This document shows positions 23,519-32,928 of a DNA stretch of 37,759 nucleotides, in pieces (the first letter of the stretch is position 1; each line of letters begins with the position of its first letter). The position numbers and the translations under genes are program-made. The notes beneath the pieces were generated by a model, which searched no databases, was not told the origin of the DNA, and saw nothing but the letters and a program-made list of their open reading frames with translations. Source of the DNA: Novosphingobium indicum (GTDB taxonomy: Bacteria; Pseudomonadota; Alphaproteobacteria; Sphingomonadales; Sphingomonadaceae); NCBI RefSeq assembly GCF_014645195.1, contig NZ_BMLK01000031.1, positions 1 to 37,759 on the forward strand, given 5' to 3'.

Positions 23519-24904
23519 ATGATTCGTCTGTTTAAACATTACATTCCGCATGCGGTGATCCTGCTTTGGCTGGTGGACGTGCTTTTGCTGGTGGGCGCCA
23601 ACGAGATGTCGTGGCGGTTGCGCGCCGAGCAGATCGGCATGAACCCCGGATATCCGAGCGACCGAATGGGGATGCATGGTGCTTTCGCCGCCGTGATCGT
23701 CCTGTGCATGATAGCGGTCGGCGTATACGGATCCGAATCGCTGCGTTCGATGCGCTTTGCCGCCGCACGGCTACTGGTGGCGATTTCGCTCGGCATCATT
23801 GCGCTGTCCTTCTTCGACTTTCTGGGCGGTTCGCAGAACTTCTGGCGTTCGACGCTGGCCTATTCGATGGCCTTCGCAATCGTTCTGTTGATCCTCAATC
23901 GCCTGCTGCTCAGTGGATTTCTGGGGACCTCCGCCTTCCGCCGGCGCGTGCTGGTGCTGGGGGCGGGTGCACGCGGGGAACGCCTTCGCGAACTTGGTGA
24001 CCGTCCTGAGAGCGGCTTCGTAGTCGTCGGCTACATCAGCATGAGCGAGGCAAGGCCGGTCGTGGAAGAGGCGATTCCGCGCTCGGCGATTCCCAATCTC
24101 ACCCGGTTCGTGGAAAATCTCGGTGTCAGCGAGGTCGTGCTGGCGCTGGAAGAACGGCGTAACGCCCTTCCGCTCAAGGACCTGCTGCGCATCAAGACGG
24201 CCGGCGTTCACGTGAACGAGTTTTCGAGTTTCCTCGAACGCGAGACGGGCCGCGTCGATCTCGATACGGTCAACCCGAGCTGGCTGATCTTCTCCGACGG
24301 CTTTTCGTCAGGCCGCGCGATTTCGAGTGCTGCCAAGCGGCTGTTCGATATTGTTGTCAGCGCCTTGCTGCTCCTCATCACCGCGCCCGTGATCCTGCTA
24401 TTCGCGCTGCTGGTGAAGATCGACAGCAAGGGGCCGGCCTTCTACCGTCAGTCGCGCGTTGGGCTGTTCGGTGAGCACTTCGACGTCATCAAGCTGCGGT
24501 CGATGCGGACCGATGCTGAAGCGGCCGGTGCCAAGTGGGCGGAAAAGGACGATCCCCGCGTCACGCGCGTCGGCAAGTTCATTCGCAAGGTCCGTATCGA
24601 CGAACTGCCGCAGGCATGGACTGTCCTCAAGGGCAAGATGAGTTTTGTCGGTCCGCGTCCGGAACGGCCGGAATTCGTGTCCGATCTCGAAGATCAGCTT
24701 CCCTATTATGCCGAACGGCACATGGTGAAGCCGGGGATCACCGGCTGGGCGCAGATCAATTACCCCTACGGCGCCTCGATCACGGATTCGCGAAACAAGC
24801 TCGAATACGACCTCTACTACGCCAAGAACTACACTCCGTTCCTGGATTTCCTGATCATTCTGCAGACCATCCGGGTCGTGCTCTGGAGTGAGGGGGCCCG
24901 GTGA
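23519..24904 (+). CDS. PEP-CTERM-system polyprenyl glycosylphosphotransferase
   Basis: A 461-residue initiating sugar-phosphate transferase for exopolysaccharide. The N-terminal half has about four or five membrane segments (starting LFKHYIPHAVILLWLVDVLLLV) and a Rossmann-like cytoplasmic part (RRRVLVLGAGARGERL). A further membrane helix near residue 280 leads into the catalytic domain: KRLFDIVVSALLLLITAPVILL, FYRQSRVGLFGEHFDVIKLRSM, RKVRIDELPQAWTVLKGKMSFVGPRPERPEF and KPGITGWAQINYPYG. The overall form matches the transferase that accompanies exosortase/PEP-CTERM loci. It would load a sugar phosphate onto undecaprenyl phosphate in the inner membrane. Its stop overlaps prsK by four bases. Confidence 0.88.
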   Translation: MIRLFKHYIPHAVILLWLVDVLLLVGANEMSWRLRAEQIGMNPGYPSDRMGMHGAFAAVIVLCMIAVGVYGSESLRSMRFAAARLLVAISLGIIALSFFDFLGGSQNFWRSTLAYSMAFAIVLLILNRLLLSGFLGTSAFRRRVLVLGAGARGERLRELGDRPESGFVVVGYISMSEARPVVEEAIPRSAIPNLTRFVENLGVSEVVLALEERRNALPLKDLLRIKTAGVHVNEFSSFLERETGRVDLDTVNPSWLIFSDGFSSGRAISSAAKRLFDIVVSALLLLITAPVILLFALLVKIDSKGPAFYRQSRVGLFGEHFDVIKLRSMRTDAEAAGAKWAEKDDPRVTRVGKFIRKVRIDELPQAWTVLKGKMSFVGPRPERPEFVSDLEDQLPYYAERHMVKPGITGWAQINYPYGASITDSRNKLEYDLYYAKNYTPFLDFLIILQTIRVVLWSEGAR

Positions 24905-27012
24905 TGGTCGCTGGTTTCTGGGGCACTATAGGACTGGCGTTCGATCTGACCGGCGCCATCGCGCTGGCCACTCTGGCGATATGGCTCTGGCCGCGGCTCG
25001 ACCGCTTCGGCAACGCCGGGGTGTGGATCGTTTCCGCGCTCTTCATCACCGCCGCCTGGTGCCTCGCCGTCGCTTCGGCCTCGGGCGTTTTCGTTTCCTC
25101 GGTCGCCGAGAGCGCGCGCAATCTTGCGTGGCTCATGGTGATCTATCGCCTGTTTGCCAGTGACGGGCGGCATGCCACGGTTGCGCCGATACGGCCGGTC
25201 TTGCTGGCGTTGGCCTTCGTCGAACTGCTGCATCTGGGCGTCGATTTCGGCCTGTCGAGGGTTGCTTTCGACAGCAGCGTCGGGCGGGTGGCCTTCGAAT
25301 TCAACGTCATGTTCCGCCTGCTGGTGACGGTCGGAGGACTGGTGCTGGTTCACAACCTCTATGCGGGCGCCCCGCGGGAGGTTCGGGGCGAACTGCGGTG
25401 GCCGGCGACGGGGCTCGCGGTTCTCTGGGCTTTCGACCTCAATCTTTACACCATCGCCTATCTTGCCGCGCGCTGGCCGGTCGAGATCGCGGCGTTCCGC
25501 GGCCTTGCCGCCATGGTCCTCACGGCATGCTTCGCGATGGCGACCGCAGGCAACCGCGACGCACTGAAGCTTCGCCCCTCGCGGGCGGTGACGTTCCAGA
25601 CGTTCTCGCTGCTGGTGATCGGCTTCTATCTGGTGGCCATGGTCGCGGTAGCGCAGTGGCTTTCCTATGCGGGCGGTAACTTCGCACGGCTGATCGAGCT
25701 GGCCTTCCTCACGCTGGCCAGCGCTGTCGCTCTGGTCGTGCTGCCATCACGCTCGCTGCGCGGCTGGCTCAAGGTCATCCTTGCCAAGCATTTCTTTCAG
25801 CATCGCTACGACTACCGCGAGGAATGGCTGCGCTTCACGCGGACCATCGGTAGTAGAGGACAGACGTCGCAACCGCTTGGCGAGCGCGTCGTACAGTCGA
25901 TTGCCGACGTCTTCGAAAGCCCCGGAGGCCTGCTGCTGACGCCGGGCGACCAGGGCGATCTGACGCTCGCTGCCCGATGGAACTGGCCCGAGATCGAAGT
26001 GCCTGCCGTCGCCTTTCCTCTGCGCGCCCTGGCTTTCTTCGAACGCACCGGATTCATCGCCGATCTTGACGATACGCGTGCCGGAACCGCGGCGAACAGC
26101 AGCGATCTCGAAGTGCCGCGCTGGCTTCTGGACGACAACCGCGCATGGGCGCTGATCCCGCTGGTTCACTACGAACGGCTAGTGGGCATGGTCGTGCTCG
26201 ACCGTGCGCAACTGGCACGCAAGTTCGACTGGGAAGACTTCGACCTCCTGCGCGTGATCGGGCAGCAGGTCGCCAGCTATCTCTCCGAAAACGCCAGCCA
26301 GGAAGCGCTGGCGGAGTCGAGCCGGTTCGAGGACTTCCACCGTCGCATCGCCTTTGTGATGCACGACATCAAGAACCTCGCCAGCCAGTTCAGCCTGCTT
26401 GCGCGCAATGCCGAACTCCATGCCGACAAGCCCGCGTTCCGCGCCGACATGCTGGTGACCCTGCGCAACTCATCGGAAAAGCTCAACGCGCTGATCGCGC
26501 GCCTGTCGCGCTACGGCAACGGCGCGGTGGACAAGCTCGAACAGCTTCCCGCGACGGACGTGCTGGAAACGGTGATGGACCGTTTCCGCAGCAATCCGCA
26601 GGTGGTGCTGGCGGAGAAACGCGAAGTCGCGATAACCGGAAACCGCCATTCGCTGGAGCAGGTGCTGGTGCATCTCGTCCAGAACGCGCTCGATGCCAGC
26701 GAACCGGAAAGCCCGGTGTTTCTCTCGCTGACGGTCGAGGGGCTTCATGCCCGCTTCGAAGTGCTCGATTCCGGCTGCGGGATGAGCGCCGACTTCGTGC
26801 GTAACCGGCTCTTCAAGCCCTTCGTTTCGACCAAGAGCGGCGGCTTCGGCATCGGCGCATTCGAAGCACGCGAACTGGTGCGCGCCATGCGCGGCCGGCT
26901 CGACGTGGAATCGCGCGAAGGGCTGGGCTCGCGCTTCATAGTCTACGTGCCGCTCGCCGCGGCAACCGACGTTTATCAGAACATGTCCAGCCAGGATCAG
27001 AAGGTGGCGTGA
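24901..27012 (+). CDS. prsK: PEP-CTERM-associated sensor histidine kinase PrsK
   Basis: A 703-residue membrane kinase. About eight membrane helices fill the first ~290 residues. A GAF-like domain follows (about 320-470), then the phospho-acceptor box FVMHDIKNLASQFSLLARNAELH with His488. The C-terminal ATPase domain has LVHLVQNALDASEP (N box), LDSGCGMSADFV and a G box (KSGGFGIGAFEARELV). The H-box MHDIKN and gene order identify PrsK, partner of PrsR in exosortase-type systems. It likely senses an envelope or polysaccharide state and phosphorylates the regulator encoded next, whose start overlaps its stop by four bases. Confidence 0.9.
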   Translation: MMVAGFWGTIGLAFDLTGAIALATLAIWLWPRLDRFGNAGVWIVSALFITAAWCLAVASASGVFVSSVAESARNLAWLMVIYRLFASDGRHATVAPIRPVLLALAFVELLHLGVDFGLSRVAFDSSVGRVAFEFNVMFRLLVTVGGLVLVHNLYAGAPREVRGELRWPATGLAVLWAFDLNLYTIAYLAARWPVEIAAFRGLAAMVLTACFAMATAGNRDALKLRPSRAVTFQTFSLLVIGFYLVAMVAVAQWLSYAGGNFARLIELAFLTLASAVALVVLPSRSLRGWLKVILAKHFFQHRYDYREEWLRFTRTIGSRGQTSQPLGERVVQSIADVFESPGGLLLTPGDQGDLTLAARWNWPEIEVPAVAFPLRALAFFERTGFIADLDDTRAGTAANSSDLEVPRWLLDDNRAWALIPLVHYERLVGMVVLDRAQLARKFDWEDFDLLRVIGQQVASYLSENASQEALAESSRFEDFHRRIAFVMHDIKNLASQFSLLARNAELHADKPAFRADMLVTLRNSSEKLNALIARLSRYGNGAVDKLEQLPATDVLETVMDRFRSNPQVVLAEKREVAITGNRHSLEQVLVHLVQNALDASEPESPVFLSLTVEGLHARFEVLDSGCGMSADFVRNRLFKPFVSTKSGGFGIGAFEARELVRAMRGRLDVESREGLGSRFIVYVPLAAATDVYQNMSSQDQKVA

Positions 27013-28376
27013 TGACAGAGACCCGACCCAAACTCCTCGTCGTGGAGGACGACGCCGGTCTCCAGGCCCAGCTCAAGTGGGCCTATGAGGATTTCGACGT
27101 GCTGGTGGCGGGTGACCGTGCCACGGCACTGGCGACGCTGCGCGCGGAAATGCCCGATGTCGTCACGCTCGATCTGGGCCTGCCGCCCGATCCTGACGGC
27201 GTGACCGAGGGCTTTGCCGTGCTCGACGAGATCATGGCGCTCAAACCCGATACCAAGGTCATCGTCGCCAGCGGCCACGGCGCCCGCGAATCCGCGCTGC
27301 AAGCCATCGCGCGCGGCGCCTACGACTTCTACCAGAAGCCCGTCGACATCGACGCTCTGGGCCTGATCGTGCGCCGGGCGCTGCAGCTCAACAGGCTGGA
27401 GCACGAGAACCGCAACCTCGCTTCCAAGGTGGAAAAGGACGAGAAGGTCCTTGGCCGCCTGATTACCGCCGCGCCCGAAATGGTGCGAGTCGCCCGCACG
27501 ATCGAGCGCGTTGCCAATACCAATGTCTCGGTCATGCTGCTCGGCGCCAGCGGCACGGGCAAGGAATTGCTCGCGCGTGGGCTCCACGACGCCAGCGACC
27601 GTGCCGATGGCGAGTTCGTGGCGATCAACTGCGCCGCGATTCCCGAAAACCTGCTCGAGAGCGAGCTGTTCGGGCACGAGAAGGGAGCCTTCACTGGGGC
27701 GGTGAAGACCACGCAGGGCAAGATCGAACAGGCCGCCGGCGGCACGCTGTTCCTCGACGAAGTGGGCGATATCCCGCTCCAGCTTCAGGTGAAGCTGCTG
27801 CGGTTCCTGCAGGAACGCGTGATCGAGCGTATCGGCTCGCGCGAGTCCATTCCGGTGGATACGCGCATCGTCTGCGCTACCCATCAGGACCTCGAGGCGA
27901 TGATCGCCGATGGCCGCTTCCGCGAGGACCTCTTTTATCGCCTGGCGGAAATCGTGGTTAAGATTCCAAGTCTGGCCGAGCGGCCGGGCGATGCCACGCT
28001 GCTCGCCAAGGCCTTCCTCAACCGTTACGCCAAGGAAATGAACCCGCGCGTTCGCGGCTTTGCTTCCGATGCGCTGGCTGCCATCGATGCCTGGCCCTGG
28101 CCGGGTAATGTGCGCGAGCTGGAAAACCGCGTGAAGCGCGCGGTCATCATGGCCGACGAAAAACTGATCCATGCCGTCGACCTCGATCTCGCCGATCCCG
28201 ACGAACAGGTGATCAATGCGCTCAACCTGAAGACCGCGCGCGAACGGGCGGACCGCAAGGTGATCCGCCACGCGCTGGCCCGCAGCGAAGGCAACATTTC
28301 CAGCACTGCCAAGATGCTGGGGATCAGCCGGCCCACTCTCTATGACCTGCTCAAGCAGTACGATCTCCAACCCTGA
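27009..28376 (+). CDS. prsR: PEP-CTERM-associated sigma-54-dependent response regulator PrsR
   Basis: A 455-residue regulator with three parts. The receiver domain has Glu12-Asp13-Asp14 and phospho-acceptor Asp54 (VVTLDLGLP). The AAA+ domain has Walker A GASGTGKE, GAFTGA (in GHEKGAFTGAVK), which contacts sigma-54, and Walker B GGTLFLDEVGD. The C-terminal Fis-type helix-turn-helix is EGNISSTAKMLGISRPTLYDLLKQY. It should activate RpoN-dependent promoters, in related systems those of PEP-CTERM protein and exopolysaccharide genes, when phosphorylated by PrsK. Its last 35 bases overlap the start of prsT. Confidence 0.93.
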   Translation: MMTETRPKLLVVEDDAGLQAQLKWAYEDFDVLVAGDRATALATLRAEMPDVVTLDLGLPPDPDGVTEGFAVLDEIMALKPDTKVIVASGHGARESALQAIARGAYDFYQKPVDIDALGLIVRRALQLNRLEHENRNLASKVEKDEKVLGRLITAAPEMVRVARTIERVANTNVSVMLLGASGTGKELLARGLHDASDRADGEFVAINCAAIPENLLESELFGHEKGAFTGAVKTTQGKIEQAAGGTLFLDEVGDIPLQLQVKLLRFLQERVIERIGSRESIPVDTRIVCATHQDLEAMIADGRFREDLFYRLAEIVVKIPSLAERPGDATLLAKAFLNRYAKEMNPRVRGFASDALAAIDAWPWPGNVRELENRVKRAVIMADEKLIHAVDLDLADPDEQVINALNLKTARERADRKVIRHALARSEGNISSTAKMLGISRPTLYDLLKQYDLQP

Positions 28377-30183
28377 CCCCGCCTCTGGCGGGAGCAGGCG
28401 CAAGAGCGGAGGGCGGCTGGCGTTCGCGCTGGCCGTTCTGGTTATGCCGCTTGCGCTTTCTTCCAGTCCTGGGCTGGGCGAGCGTCCGCAAAGCGAGGCG
28501 CTGATCGATGCGGCGCGCGCTGCGCTCACGCGCGGTGATGGGATCGATAGCGAGATGAAGCTGCGTGCGGCGCTGGCAAAGGGCGCGCAGCGTCAGGATG
28601 TCGCGGCGTGGATGGGCAAGGCCTATCTGGAGCAGGAAAACTTCGACAAGGCCCGCGAATGGCTGGTTCCCGGGGACTTTTCACCGGATACCGCTGCGCA
28701 GGGCTGGCGCGCGCTGGGGTTGCTCGAGCGGCTCCAGGGCAACCTGCCGGCATCGGGCCGCGCCTACGACAAGGCGCTCAAGCTCATTCCCGATGATGCC
28801 TCGCTATGGGTCGAGGTCGGCCGCTTGCGCTATTCGGGCGGGGAACATCGTCTGGCGATCGAGGCAGCCCAGCACGCGCTCGCGCTCGACCCTGCCAACG
28901 TGCGGGCGCTCCAGTTCCGGGGGCAGCTCGTGCGCGATCGCTACGGGCTGCTGGCAGCGCTGCCATGGTTCGAACAGGCGCTGACCCACGATGCCAAAGA
29001 TGTTTCCGTCCTGCTGGACTACGCGGCGACGCTCGGGGAACTCGGCCGTGCCAGCGAGGCGGTGACGGTGACGCGCCGGGTGCTCGAACTGAGCCCCAAG
29101 AACCCCGAAGCCTATTACATTCAGGCCGTGATCGCGGCGCGGGCGGGAGATTATAAACTCTCCCGCGCCTTGCTCATGCGGACGGGCGACGCGCTCGACG
29201 CCAAGCCCGGCTTCCAGATGCTACGCGGTGTGCTGGAGATTGCCGCGGGCAACTACGAAATCGCTTCAGAGGCCCTCGAGGATGTGCTGCGTGCCAGACC
29301 GAGCAGTCAGCATGCCAAGGCCCTGCTGGCGCGCGCCATCTACCTTGGCGGCCAGTACCGCTATGCGACGCTGCGCTTTACCGACGATATCGCGCGCAAC
29401 GAGGCCTCGCCCTACCTCCTGACGGTTGTTGCGCGCAGCTACGAGGCGCTGGGGGACCGCAAGCGCGCGGGAGAGTTGCTCGACCGGGCTGCAGCGCCGC
29501 AGCCGGCTTCGCTGCGCATTCTGCCCGCACAGGGACGCATCGGCGAGCTGCTGGCACACGGGCAGGGAGGAGCGGCTGAAGCGAACGCCGAGGCGGCCCG
29601 GCGCAGCGATCCAGGTTTCTACGACAATCAGGCGCTGGCCGGCGACGTACAGCTGGCATTGGGACATCCCGCTGCCGCGCAGGAACATTATGCCGCCGCG
29701 GCCGAAATCCGGATGCCCGAGAGCCTGTTCAAGCGCCGGTTTGCCGCCTACGCGATGGCGGGCGATATCCGGGGAAGTCAGGAGCTCGTGGAGGGATATC
29801 TTCGCCAGAACCCCACCAGCCGCCCGGCTCTGCGCGCGGCGGCAGCGCTGGCCATCGGCATGGGCGATTCCTTCCGGGCTCGCGCGATCCTCACGTGGCT
29901 GCGCGACAACGGCGATGGGCGCGACATCGAACTGCTTACGAACCTTGCGCTGATCGAAGTGGGCGAGGGCGATCTGATAGCGGCCCGCTCCACCGCGCAA
30001 TCGGCCTATCGCATGCAGCGCGCGAACCCTTCCGCCACGCAGGCGCTCGGCTTCAGCTATGCTGCGATGGGTATCCAGACCGCCGAGGCTCGCGCTCTGC
30101 TCGACAAGGCGCAGGCTATGGTCGGCAATACCCCGTTGATCGCGCAGGCCCGGCGGGAACTGAAGGACAAACGGCACGGTTGA
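28342..30183 (+). CDS. prsT: TPR-repeat protein PrsT of the PEP-CTERM system
   Basis: A 613-residue protein. An N-terminal hydrophobic segment (RLAFALAVLVMPLALSSSPG, about residues 26-45) serves as signal or anchor. Tandem tetratricopeptide repeats make up the rest, for example WRALGLLERLQGNLPASGRAYDKALKLIP, LAIEAAQHALALDPANVRAL and ASEAVTVTRRVLELSPKNPEAYY. PrsT proteins are usually longer (often near 900 residues), so this one is a short version. It probably acts in the periplasm in exopolysaccharide export or assembly. The start at 28342 overlaps prsR by 35 bases; a later ATG at 28444 would cut the hydrophobic segment. It ends the operon, 21 bases from the convergent panB. Confidence 0.82.
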   Translation: MTCSSSTISNPDPASGGSRRKSGGRLAFALAVLVMPLALSSSPGLGERPQSEALIDAARAALTRGDGIDSEMKLRAALAKGAQRQDVAAWMGKAYLEQENFDKAREWLVPGDFSPDTAAQGWRALGLLERLQGNLPASGRAYDKALKLIPDDASLWVEVGRLRYSGGEHRLAIEAAQHALALDPANVRALQFRGQLVRDRYGLLAALPWFEQALTHDAKDVSVLLDYAATLGELGRASEAVTVTRRVLELSPKNPEAYYIQAVIAARAGDYKLSRALLMRTGDALDAKPGFQMLRGVLEIAAGNYEIASEALEDVLRARPSSQHAKALLARAIYLGGQYRYATLRFTDDIARNEASPYLLTVVARSYEALGDRKRAGELLDRAAAPQPASLRILPAQGRIGELLAHGQGGAAEANAEAARRSDPGFYDNQALAGDVQLALGHPAAAQEHYAAAAEIRMPESLFKRRFAAYAMAGDIRGSQELVEGYLRQNPTSRPALRAAAALAIGMGDSFRARAILTWLRDNGDGRDIELLTNLALIEVGEGDLIAARSTAQSAYRMQRANPSATQALGFSYAAMGIQTAEARALLDKAQAMVGNTPLIAQARRELKDKRHG

Positions 30184-30204
30184 ACCGCACCGTCCATCGG
30201 GCGC

Positions 30205-31080
30205 CTACTTGTTCTTCGGCTGGTAGGTCTGCTCGATCCCGGGGAACGTGCGCGCGCGCACTTCCTCGGCATATGTAGCCGCGGTTTCCGAGATCATCCC
30301 GGCAATGTCGCCGTACTTCTTCACGAAGCGCGGCACACGCTCGAACATGCCGAGCATGTCGTCGGTAACCAGCACTTGCCCGTCGCACTGGGCGGACGCA
30401 CCGATGCCGATAACGGGGATTTCCACGCTCTGCGTGAGAGCGACGGCGATCGGCTCGACGACGCCTTCGACAACGACTGCAAAGGCGCCGGCATCGGCGA
30501 CGGCCTGTCCATCGGCGATGATCTTGGCATGCTCTTCTTGGCTGCGTCCGCGCGCACCGTAACCGCCCAGCGCGTTAACGGCCTGCGGGGTGAGGCCCAC
30601 GTGCGCCATCACCGGAATGCCGCGCTGGCTTAGGAAGGCAATGGTTTCAGCCATAGCCTGCCCGCCCTCGAGCTTTACGGCGGCGCATCCGGTTTCGGAC
30701 ATGACCCGGCTCGCGGATTCGAAGGCCTGCTGCGGGCTGGCTTCATAAGAGCCGAAAGGCATGTCGACGATGACGACCGAATGGTAGCTACCACGCACGA
30801 CAGCGGCGCCATGCGCGATCATCATGTCGAGCGTGACCTGCAGCGTCGAGGGCAGGCCGTAGATCACCTGACCGAGCGAGTCCCCCACGAGAAGCATGTC
30901 GCAGTGCTGGTCGAGTAACTGCGCCTGACGGGCGGTATAGGCCGTCAGCATGACCAGCGGCTCCTCCGTCTTGCCCTCGAACTTTCGCCGCTGGATCGCG
31001 GGTACGGTCAGGCGCTTCATCGGGGCCGGGGTGGGATTGGCGCGACTGGTCGCGGTGTCGAGCTGAAAGGTCGTGGACAT
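30205..31080 (-). CDS. panB: 3-methyl-2-oxobutanoate hydroxymethyltransferase
   Basis: A 291-residue enzyme for the first committed step of pantothenate synthesis: it adds a hydroxymethyl group from methylenetetrahydrofolate to 2-oxoisovalerate to give ketopantoate. Key features are LTAYTARQAQLLD, the metal ligand in LLVGDSLGQVIYG, VDMPFGSYE, AVKLEGG, AHVGLTPQAVN and the catalytic-Glu region VVVEGV. The C-terminal IGIGASAQCDGQVLVTDDMLGMF is standard. About 20 residues before the conserved core are extra, so the start could also be the internal Met of PMKRLTVP. No panC is adjacent. The gene diverges from the permease. Confidence 0.96.
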   Translation of the reverse strand: MSTTFQLDTATSRANPTPAPMKRLTVPAIQRRKFEGKTEEPLVMLTAYTARQAQLLDQHCDMLLVGDSLGQVIYGLPSTLQVTLDMMIAHGAAVVRGSYHSVVIVDMPFGSYEASPQQAFESASRVMSETGCAAVKLEGGQAMAETIAFLSQRGIPVMAHVGLTPQAVNALGGYGARGRSQEEHAKIIADGQAVADAGAFAVVVEGVVEPIAVALTQSVEIPVIGIGASAQCDGQVLVTDDMLGMFERVPRFVKKYGDIAGMISETAATYAEEVRARTFPGIEQTYQPKNK

Positions 31081-31201
31081 GGCGGCGTCTTAGCCACTGC
31101 GGGGAAATTCTGCAAAGCTGGGGAGCGCCCCGTTCTTCGCTCTTGCCAAGCGGTTGCATGTCGTTAGCGTCGCGCGATCAAAAAAATCCGGGGGTCCACG
31201 C

Positions 31202-32767
31202 ATGTTCGGACGCATTAAGCCGCTTGATGCCATTCTGGCCACGGCTGAAAAGAAATCTCTACACCGCTCGCTTGGGCCGGTGCATCTGACGCTTCTCGGC
31301 GTCGGCGCGATCATCGGCACGGGTATTTTCGTGCTTACGGCGGCCGCGGCGCAAAAGGCCGGGCCGGGCATGATGTGGAGCTTCGTCATTGCCGGCTTCG
31401 TCTGCGCGGTGGCTGCACTTTGCTATTCGGAACTGGCCTCGATGGTGCCGGTTTCCGGTTCCGCTTATACTTACACTTATGCCGTCGTCGGCGAGCTTCT
31501 CGCCTGGATGGTCGGCTGGGCGCTCATCCTCGAATATGCCGTGGCCGCATCCGCCGTTTCGGTGGGTTGGTCGGGCTACTTCATGGGGCTGCTGAAGAGT
31601 TGGACGGGGTTCGAGTTACCAGCCATGCTGGCCGCAGGGCCGACATGGTCTCTCTCCGGCGTCGATTTCAGCACCGGCATCATCAACGTCCCGGCCATTG
31701 TCGTGGCGCTCTCGGTGACCGCCCTGCTGATGATCGGAACCAAGGAAAGCGCGACGTTCAACGCGATCCTCGTGGCCGTCAAAGTCACGGCGCTGACGAT
31801 GTTCATCGCGCTGGCACTGCCGGTGATGAACGGTGAGCACTTCGCTCCCTTCGCGCCGAACGGCTGGTTCGGCCCTCCGGGCACCAGCGGCATGGGCATC
31901 GTCGGTGCCGCGGCCTCGATCTTCTTCGCCTACGTCGGGTTCGACGCGGTCTCCACTGCGGCGGAGGAAACCAAGAACCCGCAGCGCAACGTGCCCATCG
32001 GCCTGATCGGCAGCCTTGCGATCTGCACCATCTTCTACTTGTTCGTAGCCGCTGGTGCCATCGGTGCCATCGGCGCGCAGCCGACCGCAATCGGCGTACA
32101 GCCGGGTTCGCCCGAATTCGCAGCCCAGTGTGCCGCGCTTGCACAGCAGGGGCAGGAGCCGCTGGTGTGCTCGAGGGAGGCGCTGGCCCACGTCCTGCGC
32201 GCCATCAACTACACCTGGGCGGGTGACCTGATCGGCCTTGCCGCCAATCTCGCGCTGCCTTCGGTCATTCTGATGATGCTCTACGGCCAGACCCGTATCT
32301 TCTTCGTCATGGCGCGCGACGGCCTGCTTCCCGAGAAGCTGGCGACCGTGCACCCGAAGTGGAAGACGCCGCACATCGTCACGATGCTGACCGGCGTCTT
32401 CGTGGCCATTGCCGCCGCGCTGCTGCCGGTAGGCCAGCTCGCCGACATTTCGAACTCGGGCACGCTCTTCGCGTTCTTCATGGTCGCGATCGCGGTGCTG
32501 GTCCTGCGTGTGCGGGATCCGAAGCGCATGCGTCCTTTCCGGACGCCGATCGTGTGGATCATCGCGCCGGTCGCAGCGCTGGGCTGCGTCGCGCTGTTCT
32601 TCAACTTGCCCATCGAAGCCATGCTGGTGCTGCCGATATGGGGCGGGATCGGCCTGCTGGTTTATTTCGCCTACGGTCGGCGCAAGAGCCACGTGGGGCT
32701 CGGCAAGATCGAGATCCACGAGGAAGATCCCGACGTTCCGCCGCAGCCGGTTCCGCCGATCGACTGA
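31202..32767 (+). CDS. APC-family amino-acid permease
   Basis: A 521-residue inner-membrane transporter with about 12 membrane helices. The first is typical of the APC/cationic-amino-acid type (VHLTLLGVGAIIGTGIFVLTAAAA). Next come the GPGMMWSFVIAGFVCAVAALCYSELASMVP and GSAYTYTYAVVGELLAWMVGWAL blocks. An outside loop between helices has two cysteines (FAAQCAAL, LVCSREAL). It should take up amino acids by proton symport or exchange; specificity is unknown. I chose the ATG at 31202 (MFGRIKPLD), with GGGGGT upstream, rather than 31154. A strong terminator follows at 32791. Confidence 0.9.
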   Translation: MFGRIKPLDAILATAEKKSLHRSLGPVHLTLLGVGAIIGTGIFVLTAAAAQKAGPGMMWSFVIAGFVCAVAALCYSELASMVPVSGSAYTYTYAVVGELLAWMVGWALILEYAVAASAVSVGWSGYFMGLLKSWTGFELPAMLAAGPTWSLSGVDFSTGIINVPAIVVALSVTALLMIGTKESATFNAILVAVKVTALTMFIALALPVMNGEHFAPFAPNGWFGPPGTSGMGIVGAAASIFFAYVGFDAVSTAAEETKNPQRNVPIGLIGSLAICTIFYLFVAAGAIGAIGAQPTAIGVQPGSPEFAAQCAALAQQGQEPLVCSREALAHVLRAINYTWAGDLIGLAANLALPSVILMMLYGQTRIFFVMARDGLLPEKLATVHPKWKTPHIVTMLTGVFVAIAAALLPVGQLADISNSGTLFAFFMVAIAVLVLRVRDPKRMRPFRTPIVWIIAPVAALGCVALFFNLPIEAMLVLPIWGGIGLLVYFAYGRRKSHVGLGKIEIHEEDPDVPPQPVPPID

Positions 32768-32790
32768 TTGCGGTCAGCTACGGAAAAGGA

Positions 32791-32818
32791 GAAGGGGAGC
32801 CGCTGCGCTCCCCTTTTT
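32791..32818 (+). terminator. Rho-independent terminator after the permease gene
   Basis: AAGGGGAGC pairs with GCTCCCCTT around a CGCTGC loop and runs into TTTTT. It begins 24 bases after the permease stop. Stem, loop and U-tract are all typical. Confidence 0.85.
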
Positions 32819-32863
32819 CGTGTCTGCCGGGAAAACCTTTTGACTAGGGTTCGTCTCTACGGG

Positions 32864-32878
32864 CTTTGCACTGCAAGG
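32864..32878. promoter_or_regulatory. CTTTG-N5-CAAGG dyad, third copy of the local motif
   Basis: CTTTGCACTGCAAGG resembles the sites at 35408 and 36439. It lies in a 161-base gap between the ends of two convergent genes, so no gene starts beside it. It may be a chance match, or belong to an unseen transcript. Confidence 0.3.
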
Positions 32879-32928
32879 CTATAGGGCGGCTTGCTGGTCC
32901 CTTCAGCAGGGCCTGCCCGAATGCCGGC

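Noticed and set aside
26997..28529. 510-residue minus-strand frame opposite prsR
   Set aside because: No motif, and prsR has receiver, AAA+ and HTH domains in the other direction.
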